Shown in pieces: positions 25,696 through 33,757 of a stretch of DNA of 41,897 bases. The notes below the pieces were generated by a model. It did no database searches, was not told the origin of the DNA, and was given only the letters and a program-made list of their open reading frames with translations. The translations under genes were made by a program, and so were the position numbers. Every line of letters starts with the position of its first letter. The stretch's first letter is position 1. The stretch is from Acidobacteriota bacterium. GTDB taxonomy: Bacteria; Acidobacteriota; Blastocatellia; Chloracidobacteriales; Chloracidobacteriaceae. The stretch is taken from positions 1 through 41,897 of the forward strand of contig JACQXX010000102.1 in assembly GCA_016208495.1 (NCBI GenBank). The letters run 5' to 3'.

Positions 25696-27204
25696 ATGAC
25701 TGGGCCAGTAAAACGGGCTTGTTTGTTGATTGGAGTTGTTCTGGTTGGTATGACGGGAGCTTTCTCTGGTGTTTCAGGCCAGACCGCTGTGCCTGCTGGG
25801 AAAGCCAATGTCGCCGTACCGGCGGAACTGGTTACGGTTCGCACGAAAATCCTTGAGCGAATACAGAGTGACCATATCCCCTCCTTTGCCATTGGCGTTG
25901 TGCGAAACGGAAAAGTGATCTGGGAAGAAGGACTTGGCTGGGCTGACCAGGAACGAAAGATTCCAGCGACAGCGGAAAGTCTGTACGCGGCGGCTTCGGT
26001 TTCGAAGTCAATTACAGCCACTGGTACCCTGGCACTGGTTGGGAAAGGCCGGTTCAAACTTGATCAATCGGTAGATTCGATTCTGGGGGCTGGTTGGGCG
26101 CCGCCGATTGGGTATCCATCGCAGGACGTGTTGATTTCCCATCTGCTTGCCCATACTTCGGGAATTCCACACCTCTGGCATTATCAATATCCTGACGTTC
26201 CAGCCAGTCTTGTCGGACGTGATGTGCTCATTCAAAAGTATGCTTTCCAGGCGGCACCTCCCGGACAACGCTACGTTTACACCAATTTGGGCTATGGCGT
26301 GCTGGCAAAAATCATCGAAAAAGCCGGGAATGCCCCATTTCAGCGAGTGATGAAACAGTCACTCTTTCGACCCCTTGGAATGCAGCAAACGACAACTGAT
26401 GCCTGGCTCGGAGACAAAAAGACCGTGCGTGGCTACAGCGGAGACGGAAAAGTGCTGCCATACCGTTTTCGACTGGGACCGGATGGCGGCGCTGGGTTTT
26501 TCTCGACGGCACACGACCTGACCCGGTACGCTTTATTTCATCTTGGAGCGATTGCTCCGGCGGCGCATTTGGGTGGAGCTTCGATTTCGACGGAACTGGC
26601 CAATTTGCCAGTGGAAAAAGCCTACTATCGTGGCTGGGGTGTGGTGAAACTGCCGACTTCCACCCTGCTCATCAGCGACGGGCAAATGGCTGGAGGCACA
26701 GCGGTTGTGATCTTGGTGCCGGAACAGCATGCCGGAGTGGTCGTGCTTTCAAATGCGACCGGGAGTCCATCAGCCGAAGTAGCGGTTGATATTCTCAATG
26801 CACTGATTCCTGAATTCGGTGCTCAGTTTGGCGCTGCGATTGGTGAACTTGAACAAAAACTGACCGCCCCTGGTCAAATTCCAACCGGGCGTTTCAAAGG
26901 ATCACTCAAAAGCGTGGCCGATGAAGTACCGGTCAGCCTGGATTTGACCAATCCCGCCCTGCCGGTGTTTGAACTTGGCGGAAGCACGTTTGTCCTGCGG
27001 GGAATTTCCTGGGAGCGCGGCGCGATGCAGGCAACGGTGACTGGTTCGCTCGCCTTTGCGCGAGGGCGTGACCGAACCCACAATCTGGTTTTAACAATGT
27101 GGCTGCACAACGGAGAGCTTCAGGGCATCGCCCAGGAAGATTTTACCGATGACCGGTCACGAAGTGGCGTTCCCTATCGGCTGATTTTGAAACCTGTTCC
27201 ATAA
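25696..27204 (+). CDS. Serine beta-lactamase-like hydrolase (class C / penicillin-binding-protein family)
   Basis: A 502-aa exported hydrolase of the beta-lactamase class C / esterase group. Signal peptide residues ~1-29 (KR, hydrophobic core, VSGQ). Catalytic SxxK is Ser101-Val-Ser-Lys104 in AASVSKSIT; YxN is Tyr195-Thr-Asn197 in VYTNLGYG; SHLLAHTSGIPH is the usual intermediate motif. The third motif, normally KTG or HxG, appears as DGQMAGG, so true lactamase activity is doubtful and a peptidase or esterase role is more likely. A C-terminal ~120-residue beta domain (from LEQKLTAPGQ) follows. AGGAGG at 25684-25689 decides the ATG 25696 start over the longer frame from 25585. Confidence 0.9.
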   Translation: MTGPVKRACLLIGVVLVGMTGAFSGVSGQTAVPAGKANVAVPAELVTVRTKILERIQSDHIPSFAIGVVRNGKVIWEEGLGWADQERKIPATAESLYAAASVSKSITATGTLALVGKGRFKLDQSVDSILGAGWAPPIGYPSQDVLISHLLAHTSGIPHLWHYQYPDVPASLVGRDVLIQKYAFQAAPPGQRYVYTNLGYGVLAKIIEKAGNAPFQRVMKQSLFRPLGMQQTTTDAWLGDKKTVRGYSGDGKVLPYRFRLGPDGGAGFFSTAHDLTRYALFHLGAIAPAAHLGGASISTELANLPVEKAYYRGWGVVKLPTSTLLISDGQMAGGTAVVILVPEQHAGVVVLSNATGSPSAEVAVDILNALIPEFGAQFGAAIGELEQKLTAPGQIPTGRFKGSLKSVADEVPVSLDLTNPALPVFELGGSTFVLRGISWERGAMQATVTGSLAFARGRDRTHNLVLTMWLHNGELQGIAQEDFTDDRSRSGVPYRLILKPVP

Positions 27205-27247
27205 AGAATCAGCCAATGAAGCCCAGACGAATCATGCTCATCCAATA

Positions 27248-27428
27248 TTTTTGGAGTGCGGGGACTTGTCACCGCTTTGGTATTCGGCGACTCGTCGCCA
27301 GAGTTTGGGTCTTGGGGCTGAAGGCTGAGGGAAATATTGTTTTCTCAACAACTTTGCCTCTGAGGTTTTGGACCTTGGCGACAAGTCGCCAGATATAAAA
27401 GCTCCGACAAGTCGGAGCACTCCAAAGG
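27248..27428. repeat. Imperfect inverted repeat with TTTGGAGTGC ends
   Basis: The left arm (27249-27301) and the right arm (27375-27428) are imperfect inverted copies beginning TTTGGAGTGC and ending GCACTCCAAA. Each arm carries its own hairpin (GCGGGGACTTGTCACCGC; GCTCCGACAAGTCGGAGC) and a GGCGAC-GTCGCC palindrome. The middle includes GGGCTGAAGGCTGAGGG, a word of the 6515/14765 repeat family. The right end supplies AAAGGG, a plausible ribosome-binding site for the lipoprotein gene. Confidence 0.82.
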
Positions 27429-27435
27429 GTTTGTT

Positions 27436-28308
27436 ATGCTTTTCATTCGATTGTGGTTGGTGTTGTGTCTGATGATGGTTTTAGCGGGGTGTCACTCTTC
27501 AGCATTGCCGCCGCCAGCCGCCAGGCCAGAGGTGATACCCAAGAAACCGCCTGAATCAATGTTTCAGATCCAGGATTTTTTTCTCAAGGTAGACCACCTG
27601 ACCATCAACGAATATGAAGTGGTTAAAGTGAGAAAAACAACTGCTATCAAGGGGATTCGAGAACCTGTCCCGGTCAATGTGGCTGTTCTCAAACACCAGG
27701 GAACAGTGCTGGCTACCTTTGAAGGTGCCCCTTATCCATTGGGGAACGCGATTGACTTTGCTCTGGTCTCATTGCTCAACGATGCGCACAAAGAACTGGT
27801 CATTTCCTCCACTATTCCGCGAGGAGGGAGGCATTGGGTCGTGAATTTTTCTCCCCAACCAGAAGTCATTTTTGATAGTGCTGAGTTTCAGCTTGGCGGA
27901 GAAGACCTGTTCTTCAGCGACCTTGACCAGGACGGGATGGCCGAACTCTCAATGTCAGTTAATGCGTTTGCTGGGTTTCAAAATATAAATCTGGCCGAAA
28001 GCCCTCGCCCGGAAGTCATGTTTAAGTTCGATCCAGTGGCCAGGCAGTATCAAATTGCCAATAAACTCTTTCGGGAAAGGCTTTTACAGGGAATCGAAGT
28101 TCAGCGAAAACACCTCAGTCCAAACCAGACTGAGCCTTCCCTTGCTGCACGGCTCGATGTGTTGCTCCGCTATGTGTATGCCGGGGAAGAAGCGCAAGGG
28201 TGGGCGTTTTTTGATGCTGCGTATCCTGGACATGATCGTGAAGAAATCAAAAAAGCGATCAAAAAGGTACTTGCGCAGGATCTGGTTTATAAATCCCTCA
28301 ATCAATAA
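27436..28308 (+). CDS. Putative lipoprotein, function unknown
   Basis: A 290-aa protein with a lipoprotein signal: hydrophobic residues 3-16, then LAGC with the lipidated cysteine at residue 19. A Pro-rich stretch follows (residues ~24-40), then a mixed domain. VFFSDLDQDGMAELSM-like text (about 157-172) resembles a calcium-type DxDxDG loop seen in FG-GAP/VCBS repeats. The C-terminal ~70 residues are helical (LAARLDVLLRYVYAGEEAQGWAFFDAAYP; EEIKKAIKKVLAQDL). AAAGGG six bases before the ATG supports the start. It is probably anchored in the outer or inner membrane facing the periplasm. No family assigned. Confidence 0.8.
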   Translation: MLFIRLWLVLCLMMVLAGCHSSALPPPAARPEVIPKKPPESMFQIQDFFLKVDHLTINEYEVVKVRKTTAIKGIREPVPVNVAVLKHQGTVLATFEGAPYPLGNAIDFALVSLLNDAHKELVISSTIPRGGRHWVVNFSPQPEVIFDSAEFQLGGEDLFFSDLDQDGMAELSMSVNAFAGFQNINLAESPRPEVMFKFDPVARQYQIANKLFRERLLQGIEVQRKHLSPNQTEPSLAARLDVLLRYVYAGEEAQGWAFFDAAYPGHDREEIKKAIKKVLAQDLVYKSLNQ

Positions 28309-28401
28309 ATGCGGTTTCCCAGCCTGACTCTAACAAATATGTCTGAGGAGCGCCTTTTGAATTTTCCTTCACGAACACAATTGACTTTATAAAAGAGGAT
28401 A

Positions 28402-28420
28402 TGTACGGTTTTTCTGTACA
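28402..28420. promoter_or_regulatory. Operator-like TGTAC-N9-GTACA palindrome of the yefM-yoeB pair
   Basis: TGTACG (28402-28407) and TGTACA (28415-28420) are centred 13 bp apart, just 18 bp before the antitoxin ATG. YefM-YoeB of E. coli is known to repress itself through paired TGTACA-core sites, so this is a good autoregulatory operator candidate. A TATAAA (28388-28393) just upstream could be the -10 box. Confidence 0.65.
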
Positions 28421-28438
28421 GATTCTGAGAGGTATCCC

Positions 28439-28720
28439 ATGCCAATTCAAACCACCTACACTGATGCCCGAGCAAATTTTGCGAAGTTGTGCGATCAGGT
28501 GACATCTGACCGTGAGGTGGCGATCATTACTCGCCGTGGTGCCGAAGATGTCGCCCTCATTTCAGCTTCTGAATTATCCAGTTTGCTTGAAACCGCACAT
28601 TTGTTGCGCTCCCCAAAGAATGCGGACCGGTTATTGACCGCGCTCAAGCGTGCCCAGGAGCGAACAGTCGCTTCCCAAACAGTTGATGAACTGCGCCAGG
28701 AGCTTGGGGTTGATGAGTGA
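28439..28720 (+). CDS. yefM: Antitoxin of the YefM/Phd (Axe) family
   Basis: A 93-aa antitoxin that would neutralise the downstream YoeB-like RNase and repress the operon. The N-terminal Phd/YefM DNA-binding fold is visible (TTYTDARANFAKLCDQVTSDREVAIITRR, then VALISASELSSLLETAHLLRSPKNADRLL, closely like YefM); the flexible acidic C-terminus (TVDELRQELGVDE) is where the toxin is usually bound. GAGAGG six bases upstream supports the ATG. It overlaps the toxin gene by 8 bp, typical of translationally coupled toxin-antitoxin operons. Confidence 0.92.
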   Translation: MPIQTTYTDARANFAKLCDQVTSDREVAIITRRGAEDVALISASELSSLLETAHLLRSPKNADRLLTALKRAQERTVASQTVDELRQELGVDE

Positions 28721-28975
28721 TCGGGATGCTGTGTTCCAGCCTGAATTTCGTGAAGATTTGCGGTTTTGGGTTGAAACAAACCGCAAAATCGTTTTACGGG
28801 CATTTGCTCTGATTGAAGCCACCATGCGTGATCCGTTCAAAGGTATTGGTAAACCCGAACCGCTCAAATATTTGGGGGCGAATGTCTGGTCACGCCGACT
28901 GACCCAGGAACACCGCATCGTCTATCTGGTCAGTGACGACCGAATTGATTTTCTGCAAGCCAGATATCATTACTG
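28713..28975 (+). CDS. yoeB: YoeB/Txe-family mRNA interferase toxin
   Basis: An 87-aa RelE-superfamily toxin that would cut mRNA in the ribosomal A site when freed from YefM. It aligns by eye along its length with E. coli YoeB: FRxDLxFWVETNRK, PFKGIGKPEPLKYL (Glu49), WSRRLTQEHRIVYLV (Arg68) and the C-terminal RYHY with the catalytic His86-Tyr87. All known catalytic residues appear intact, so the toxin is probably active. The ATG at 28713 overlaps the antitoxin stop region; the frame is open further upstream inside yefM but those residues are not toxin-like. Confidence 0.93.
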
Positions 28976-28979
28976 ATCC

Positions 28980-29045
28980 ACCCGTTTTCTTCAGCCCGAA
29001 GTCTTTCAGCCCCCCGCCCCAAGCCCTCAGCCCTGGTTTTCTCAG
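28980..29045. repeat. CTTCAGCCC/CCCTCAGCC repeat words
   Basis: A short stretch of TCTTCAGCCCGAAGTC and AAGCCCTCAGCCC words matching one arm of the elements at 6515 and 14765. It separates the convergent yoeB and DUF4132 genes. Confidence 0.65.
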
Positions 29046-29047
29046 CC

Positions 29048-30751
29048 TCACACTCCACAAATCTTCTTCCACTCTGGATTGAAGCCAGTTCCAGCCGCCG
29101 CCAGTTGGCGGATTTCATGCCAGATTTCGCTCAGGAGCACCGGCGAGATCTTGCCGAGTTCGAGTTTTTTCGCTTCGTAGCCATAACTTGAGAGATCTGA
29201 AGTCAGGTAAAAGTTTTTGAGCGCCACCGTCCGTTTTTCCTTCAAGTCACCGCTGCCCGTGTATTCAATCACCACTTTCACGCCCAGTGAGGGCAGGTTT
29301 TTTTGATACACCCAAAACCAGAGGCCATTGTCAGACTCAGCCCGGCTATAGCCAAATTTGGCGGCTTTGCCGTGCAGCACGACGGATTCGATGAGATGGC
29401 CGGCAAAATCAGCAAGTTCTTTTATTTTGTGAAGGTTCTCAGGCAGGTGATAGGGCGCCCAGGCAACCTGTGGAAAAAGGGTTTCCACTTCGTAATCGGC
29501 CAGATGTGACTGCCACTGAGCGCGTTCGGCTTCGGTCATTGAAAGTGCATGCGCGACTCGAATCCGCGAATCCGCCGGCAGTTCAACCGGGTTGTCATCG
29601 GCATCGGTCAACGTTCCATCTGCCAGCGGTCGAAATGAACATACCGATGAATGCGGGGTGGCTGCTTCCCAAATCACGTGCTGGCACAGTCGGCCCATGA
29701 CTGGATGCTTTTGGAAAGACAGCGTCCAGTCTTCCGCCGACCAGTTGCGGCGAAGGCACATCGCTTCCCAGAGGTGATTGGTCTGAAAATCAAAGAGTTC
29801 TTTCAGTTGTTTTTTGAGATCCGAAAACGTCTTTTTGGCTTCTTTGGCCAATTTTTCATCATCGCTGGCTCGCGGTGTCGGAAGTGCTTTGAGTACGGTA
29901 CCTTCTGCGTCCTTGAGCACCAGTTTGACGCTATCATCAATCTGGACTGAAAACGAACGCGGGCCAAAATCGAGCTTCAGCACACCGTCGGAATCAAACC
30001 CAAATGTCGGAATGGTGCGGTCAATCAGGTCATCTTGAGACCAGCCTTTGCCTTTGGCCAGAATGTCCAGGTACTTTTGGGCTTGCTGGCGGATACTTTT
30101 GGTTCGATTCTTTGCCTGCGAAGTCCGCACCAGCCACTGAATACACCGCGCATCATCAACCGTTCCAAGCATTTGCACCAGTGCCCAGCATTGGGCTGAC
30201 CGTTTGACCTGCCAGTCGTCAAGATACTTTTCAATCAGCGGAATCAACGTCGCTCCACCAAATGACCCGGCAACCGACAGAATGCCTTTTTCCTTAATTG
30301 CGCTGCCGCGTTTGGTTTTGTCGGCAATCATATAGGTCAGAAAGTCCTGAAGCCGCTGATTTTCTGCTTCGGGCGTGAGGTTCAGGAATGAAAAATGCCG
30401 AAATTGTTGAAATTCAGCGGTGAATTGCTCAGTCAGGGCGGCAATGTCAGGGTGCTCAATAATCTTTATATCTTGTTGAATCCATTGCTCCAAAACAAAT
30501 TTTCCCAGGACCTCGCCCTGCGAGTTGGGGATTTGTTCGGGCCAGCCCTCCTGGAGCAAGGTGGCTTCGGGATTTTTCTTCCGAAAGCCTTGAACGAGCC
30601 ACCACGAAACAATGTCAGGTTCGACTGGTTCTCTGGTATCGCTCCAGGTCACAGCCGGAAGTTGATCAAACGGAAACCAGAGCAGGTCTTCAGAAATGCC
30701 TTTTTTCAGGCCACGTTGGGCCGTGTCGAGCAGGGAGTCACGGGTAAGCAT
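29048..30751 (-). CDS. DUF4132 (MolR-like) domain protein, shorter than usual
   Basis: A 567-aa protein resembling the C-terminal part of MolR-type WGR/DUF4132 proteins. Residues ~150-260 are HEAT-like helices (GSFGGATLIPLIEKYLDDWQVKRSAQCWALVQMLG, read in two parts); ~330-567 contain the DUF4132 core with HPVMGRLCQHVIWEA, FRPLADGTLTDADD, RIRVAHALSMTEAERAQW and HKIKELADFAGHLIESVVL. MolR relatives are often above 1000 aa, so this may be the C-terminal half or a compact form. Function of the family is poorly known. The start codon lies 8 bp from a heptamer array with no ribosome-binding site in view, so an upstream portion may have been lost. Confidence 0.78.
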   Translation of the reverse strand: MLTRDSLLDTAQRGLKKGISEDLLWFPFDQLPAVTWSDTREPVEPDIVSWWLVQGFRKKNPEATLLQEGWPEQIPNSQGEVLGKFVLEQWIQQDIKIIEHPDIAALTEQFTAEFQQFRHFSFLNLTPEAENQRLQDFLTYMIADKTKRGSAIKEKGILSVAGSFGGATLIPLIEKYLDDWQVKRSAQCWALVQMLGTVDDARCIQWLVRTSQAKNRTKSIRQQAQKYLDILAKGKGWSQDDLIDRTIPTFGFDSDGVLKLDFGPRSFSVQIDDSVKLVLKDAEGTVLKALPTPRASDDEKLAKEAKKTFSDLKKQLKELFDFQTNHLWEAMCLRRNWSAEDWTLSFQKHPVMGRLCQHVIWEAATPHSSVCSFRPLADGTLTDADDNPVELPADSRIRVAHALSMTEAERAQWQSHLADYEVETLFPQVAWAPYHLPENLHKIKELADFAGHLIESVVLHGKAAKFGYSRAESDNGLWFWVYQKNLPSLGVKVVIEYTGSGDLKEKRTVALKNFYLTSDLSSYGYEAKKLELGKISPVLLSEIWHEIRQLAAAGTGFNPEWKKICGV

Positions 30752-30758
30752 AGAAGAA

Positions 30759-30790
30759 GGGTTCAGGGTTCAGGGTTCGGGGTTCGGGGC
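30759..30790. repeat. TTCAGGG/TTCGGGG heptamer array
   Basis: About four heptamer units (GTTCAGG, GTTCAGG, GTTCGGG, GTTCGGG) immediately upstream of the DUF4132 start codon. Confidence 0.9.
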
Positions 30791-30794
30791 TGTT

Positions 30795-30857
30795 TTACGG
30801 TTTTTGAATAAACTCGTCAAACTGTTTTTCGGTGAGTACTCGGGATGATGCCAGTTC
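30795..30857 (-). pseudogene. Isolated C-terminal coding fragment between heptamer arrays
   Basis: Between two heptamer arrays the minus strand reads ELASSRVLTEKQFDEFIQKP and then a stop (TAA at 30795-30797). The composition looks like a real protein tail. Upstream the frame runs into the repeat and then a stop. It is probably the end of a gene destroyed by, or excised with, the repeats; what gene it came from is unknown. It could be chance. Confidence 0.4.
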
Positions 30858-30990
30858 GGGTTCAGGGTTCAGGGTTCAAAAGACAAAAAGGACAAAAAGG
30901 ATGAAAGGGACACAAAATCGAAACCCTGAACCCTGAACCCTGAACTCCGAACCCCGAACCCCGAACCCCGAACCCCGAACCCTGAACCCT
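30854..30990. repeat. Inverted pair of heptamer arrays
   Basis: A TTCAGGG array (30854-30878) and a CCCTGAA/CCCCGAA array (30921-30990, about ten units) face each other across a spacer rich in AAAAAGGACAAAAAGGAT. The second array runs into the stop codon (TAG) of the IorB-like gene. The spacer word resembles the one beside the pair at 20013-20268. Confidence 0.92.
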
Positions 30991-33121
30991 ACTTCATCGG
31001 CAATCGCCGCACCCGTTTGCCTCCGGCAGCAAAAAACGCATTGAACACTGCTGGCGCGGCTGGAGGCACCGGTTGTTCGCCGATGCCGGTTGGAGGCGCC
31101 GTGCTGGGGACCGTGTAGACTTCGACCCGCGGCATATCCTTGATTCGAAACACCCCAAAATCAGCATAATTGCTTTCGGCGACGCCACCATTTTTCAGCG
31201 TGATTTCACCTGACATCGCGGCTGAGAGTCCCCACACGATACCGCTTTCAATCTGACCTTCCAATCCGAGCGGGTTGATGACCTGTCCACATTCGACAGC
31301 ACAGACAATTCGATGGATTTTGGGCCGGCCATCGGCGCCAACTGAGACTTCGGCAATTTGCGCCATGGTGGTTCGTTCGTGATAGACGTTACAGGCGATG
31401 CCCAGTGCGTGGCCGTTGGGAAGTGGTTTGCCCCAGCCGGCTTTTTCAGCCGCCAGTTGGATCACCCGTCGCAGACTCGGACGAATGGTTTGAAACGGGG
31501 CAACATCAGGCTTGAGAAACTCCAGTCGAAATTCAACCGGGTCGGCTTTGGCCGCATGCGCCAGTTCATCCAGAAAGCTTTCACGGGCAAAGACATTTGG
31601 TGGGTAATGCACCGCCCGCCACGGCCCTGAGGGTACCGGCGAATCAACCAGTACAAAATCATAGTGCATGGCTGGAAATGCGTAGGGTGAATCATAGAGC
31701 CCCCATCCATAGCCAACGTGCCAGTTTGGATCCTTAAAATCAGGTGGACTCAGAACTGAGAGTAACGACGCACAGAGCCGATGGCCGAAACTGGTCAATT
31801 TGCCGCTGGCATCCACCGTTCCGGTCATCCGGTGCATGGAAGCCGGATGAAAATAACCATGTTTCATATCATCACTTCGCGACCAGATAACCTGGACCGG
31901 GTCCGGGCTCTGTTTGGCGACTTCGACGGCTTCGGTGACATAATCAAACTGCAATCTCCGGCCAAAGGCGCCTCCGAGCAGAGGAACGTGCATTTTGACA
32001 GCGCCAATTTCAAGGCCAAGCTGTTTGGCTACGCCTTCCTGAGCCTGATTGGCGCACTGGGTACCGGTCCAGATTTCGCATTCGCCTTTGCGGACGTGAA
32101 CCGTACAGGTCAGGGTTTCCACTGGTGCGTGGGCCTGAAAACCGTAGGCATATACTTCTTCAAGTTTATGGGTTGCCGATTCAACCGCTTTGGCCCGGTC
32201 ACCCTGGGTCCAAATCACTCGGCCTTCCTGGCGGCTCAAGTCCTCCATCCGTTTCCAGTGGAGTTCAGACGAATAGTCTTTATTTGCACCCAGATCCCAT
32301 TCGATTTCAAGGGCTTCGACGCCCCGAAAGGCCGCCCACGTGTCATCGGCAATCACGGCAATTCCAGTTGGCACCTGCACGACGTTGCGCACACCCCGAA
32401 TCTTTTTGGCTTTTGTTGCGTCCCATCTGGCCACTTTTCCACCCAGGACTGGAGACCGTTTCACAGCCGCAAATCGCATGCCGGGCACGCGAATATCTGC
32501 CGTGTAGGCGGCTTTCCCGTTCACGATATCTGGTCCGTCAACGCGTTTGACCCGGCTTCCGAGCAGTTTGAAATTGTTTGGGCTCTTCACTTTCGGGGAA
32601 AGCGGTGGTGTCAGTTTGGCTGCCGCCGCGACGAGTTCGCCATACGCCGCTTTGCGTCCCGTCGGAGGATGGATGACCATTCCCTGTGAGGTTTCACAGG
32701 TCGCGGGCTCAACCTGCCAGGTGGTCGCTGCTGCTGCAATCAACATCTCCCGAGCCGTGGCCCCGGCGATCCGAAGTGGGCTCCACGAACCGGTAACGCT
32801 GCCGCTGCCGCTGGTGCGCATCCGTGGAAAGTCAGTGCCAGGCATGGGGAATTGAACTGTGACCTGTTTCCAATCAACGTCGAGTTCTTCGGCCACAATC
32901 ATTGGAAGTGATGTCCGGACACCCTGACCCATTTCAGCCTTGGCAGCCATAATCGTGACGTTTCCAGCCTGATCAATCGAGAGCCACTGGTTGGGCTGAA
33001 ATGGCGCTTGTTCCAGGCTCAGATTGCGCACTGCGCTTTCAGCCGAAGCCGGGATTTCCAGAATAAGTGCCAGCCCGGTGAGGGCGCTAAGTTTGAGAAA
33101 TTGTCGTCGTGAAGTACTCAT
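30989..33121 (-). CDS. Molybdopterin-binding large subunit, isoquinoline 1-oxidoreductase-like (IorB)
   Basis: A 710-aa xanthine-oxidase-family large subunit (molybdenum hydroxylase), partner of the [2Fe-2S] protein encoded upstream. The N-terminus has a Tat-type motif SRRQFLKLSALTGLALIL, so the folded cofactor-loaded complex is probably exported. Family features: MGQGVRTSLPMIVAEELDVDW, GSGSVTGSW, LLGGAFGRR, PSGPWRAVHYPPNVFARESFLDELAH, VVCAVECGQVINPLG-type text, and GIGEQPVPP near the C-terminus with the catalytic Glu. These enzymes hydroxylate N-heterocycles or oxidise aldehydes with water as oxygen source; the actual substrate here is unknown. The start codon follows a 33128-33210 heptamer array, with no ribosome-binding site seen; the stop lies in another array. 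Confidence 0.9.
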   Translation of the reverse strand: MSTSRRQFLKLSALTGLALILEIPASAESAVRNLSLEQAPFQPNQWLSIDQAGNVTIMAAKAEMGQGVRTSLPMIVAEELDVDWKQVTVQFPMPGTDFPRMRTSGSGSVTGSWSPLRIAGATAREMLIAAAATTWQVEPATCETSQGMVIHPPTGRKAAYGELVAAAAKLTPPLSPKVKSPNNFKLLGSRVKRVDGPDIVNGKAAYTADIRVPGMRFAAVKRSPVLGGKVARWDATKAKKIRGVRNVVQVPTGIAVIADDTWAAFRGVEALEIEWDLGANKDYSSELHWKRMEDLSRQEGRVIWTQGDRAKAVESATHKLEEVYAYGFQAHAPVETLTCTVHVRKGECEIWTGTQCANQAQEGVAKQLGLEIGAVKMHVPLLGGAFGRRLQFDYVTEAVEVAKQSPDPVQVIWSRSDDMKHGYFHPASMHRMTGTVDASGKLTSFGHRLCASLLSVLSPPDFKDPNWHVGYGWGLYDSPYAFPAMHYDFVLVDSPVPSGPWRAVHYPPNVFARESFLDELAHAAKADPVEFRLEFLKPDVAPFQTIRPSLRRVIQLAAEKAGWGKPLPNGHALGIACNVYHERTTMAQIAEVSVGADGRPKIHRIVCAVECGQVINPLGLEGQIESGIVWGLSAAMSGEITLKNGGVAESNYADFGVFRIKDMPRVEVYTVPSTAPPTGIGEQPVPPAAPAVFNAFFAAGGKRVRRLPMK

Positions 33122-33127
33122 AAGATT

Positions 33128-33304
33128 AGGGTTCGGGGTTTAGGGTTCGGGGTTCAGGGTTCAGGGTTCGGGGTTCGGGGTTCAGGGTTCAGGGTTCAGG
33201 GTTCGGGGTTTTCGAATAAATGTCATCTTGTCACCCTGTCACCCTGTCATTTGTCACCTTGTCATTTGTCACCCGGTTACCTTGTCACGTTGTCACTTTG
33301 TCAG
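33128..33304. repeat. Heptamer array plus TCACC/TGTCA repeats between iorA- and iorB-like genes
   Basis: 33128-33210 holds about eleven GTTCGGG/GTTCAGG units; 33221-33304 repeats TGTCACC, TGTCATT and TTGTCAC words and runs into the C-terminal codons of the IorA-like gene. It fills the 171-bp gap in what should be a tight operon. Confidence 0.9.
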
Positions 33305-33757
33305 TTTGGTCGCGGCTCGATGGACGGCCCGGCGGATGCGCTGATAGGTGCCGCACCGGCAGACGTGTTGGGAAAGCACTTCGTCAATTTGTTCGTCGGT
33401 TGGATGTGGCGTGTGTTTGAGGAAAGCGGCGGTCTCCAAAATCATGCCGCTCTGGCAAAAACCACACTGGGCGACGTCTTCTTCAAGCCAGGCTTTCTGA
33501 CAGGGATGGGAATTGTCTTTCGAGAGTCCTTCGATGGTGGTGAAGGACTTCCCGGCGGCATCCTGGCACGGGATCTGGCAGGCGCGAACCGACTGGTTCC
33601 CCTGCAAAATGGTACAGGCGCCGCACACCCCAAGGCCGCAGCCAAACTTGGTTCCGGTCAGCCCCAAATAATCACGCAACACCCACAGGAGCGGCATTTC
33701 GGGTTCGACCGAAACCGTTACTTTTTGCTGATTGATCGTTAATTTGTAATCTGGCAT
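33293..33757 (-). CDS. [2Fe-2S] subunit of a molybdenum hydroxylase (IorA-like)
   Basis: A 154-aa electron-transfer subunit with two [2Fe-2S] clusters. The plant-ferredoxin-type cluster ligands are Cys40, Cys45, Cys48 and Cys60 (TKFGCGLGVCGACTIL); the second cluster ligands are Cys98, Cys101, Cys133 and Cys135 (CGFCQSGM, HVCRCGTYQRI). Length and order match xanthine-dehydrogenase-type small subunits. It would pass electrons from the molybdenum centre of the downstream IorB-like subunit to a further acceptor. The frame is open to a TTG at 33778 inside a repeat, but ATG 33757 (MPDYKLTINQ) fits the family N-terminus. The upstream tandem repeat leaves no clear ribosome-binding site. Confidence 0.93.
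   Translation of the reverse strand: MPDYKLTINQQKVTVSVEPEMPLLWVLRDYLGLTGTKFGCGLGVCGACTILQGNQSVRACQIPCQDAAGKSFTTIEGLSKDNSHPCQKAWLEEDVAQCGFCQSGMILETAAFLKHTPHPTDEQIDEVLSQHVCRCGTYQRIRRAVHRAATKLTK

Noticed and set aside
31781-32689. 302-codon frame antisense to the IorB-like gene
   Set aside because: The opposite strand encodes a clear molybdenum hydroxylase; this is a long shadow frame.
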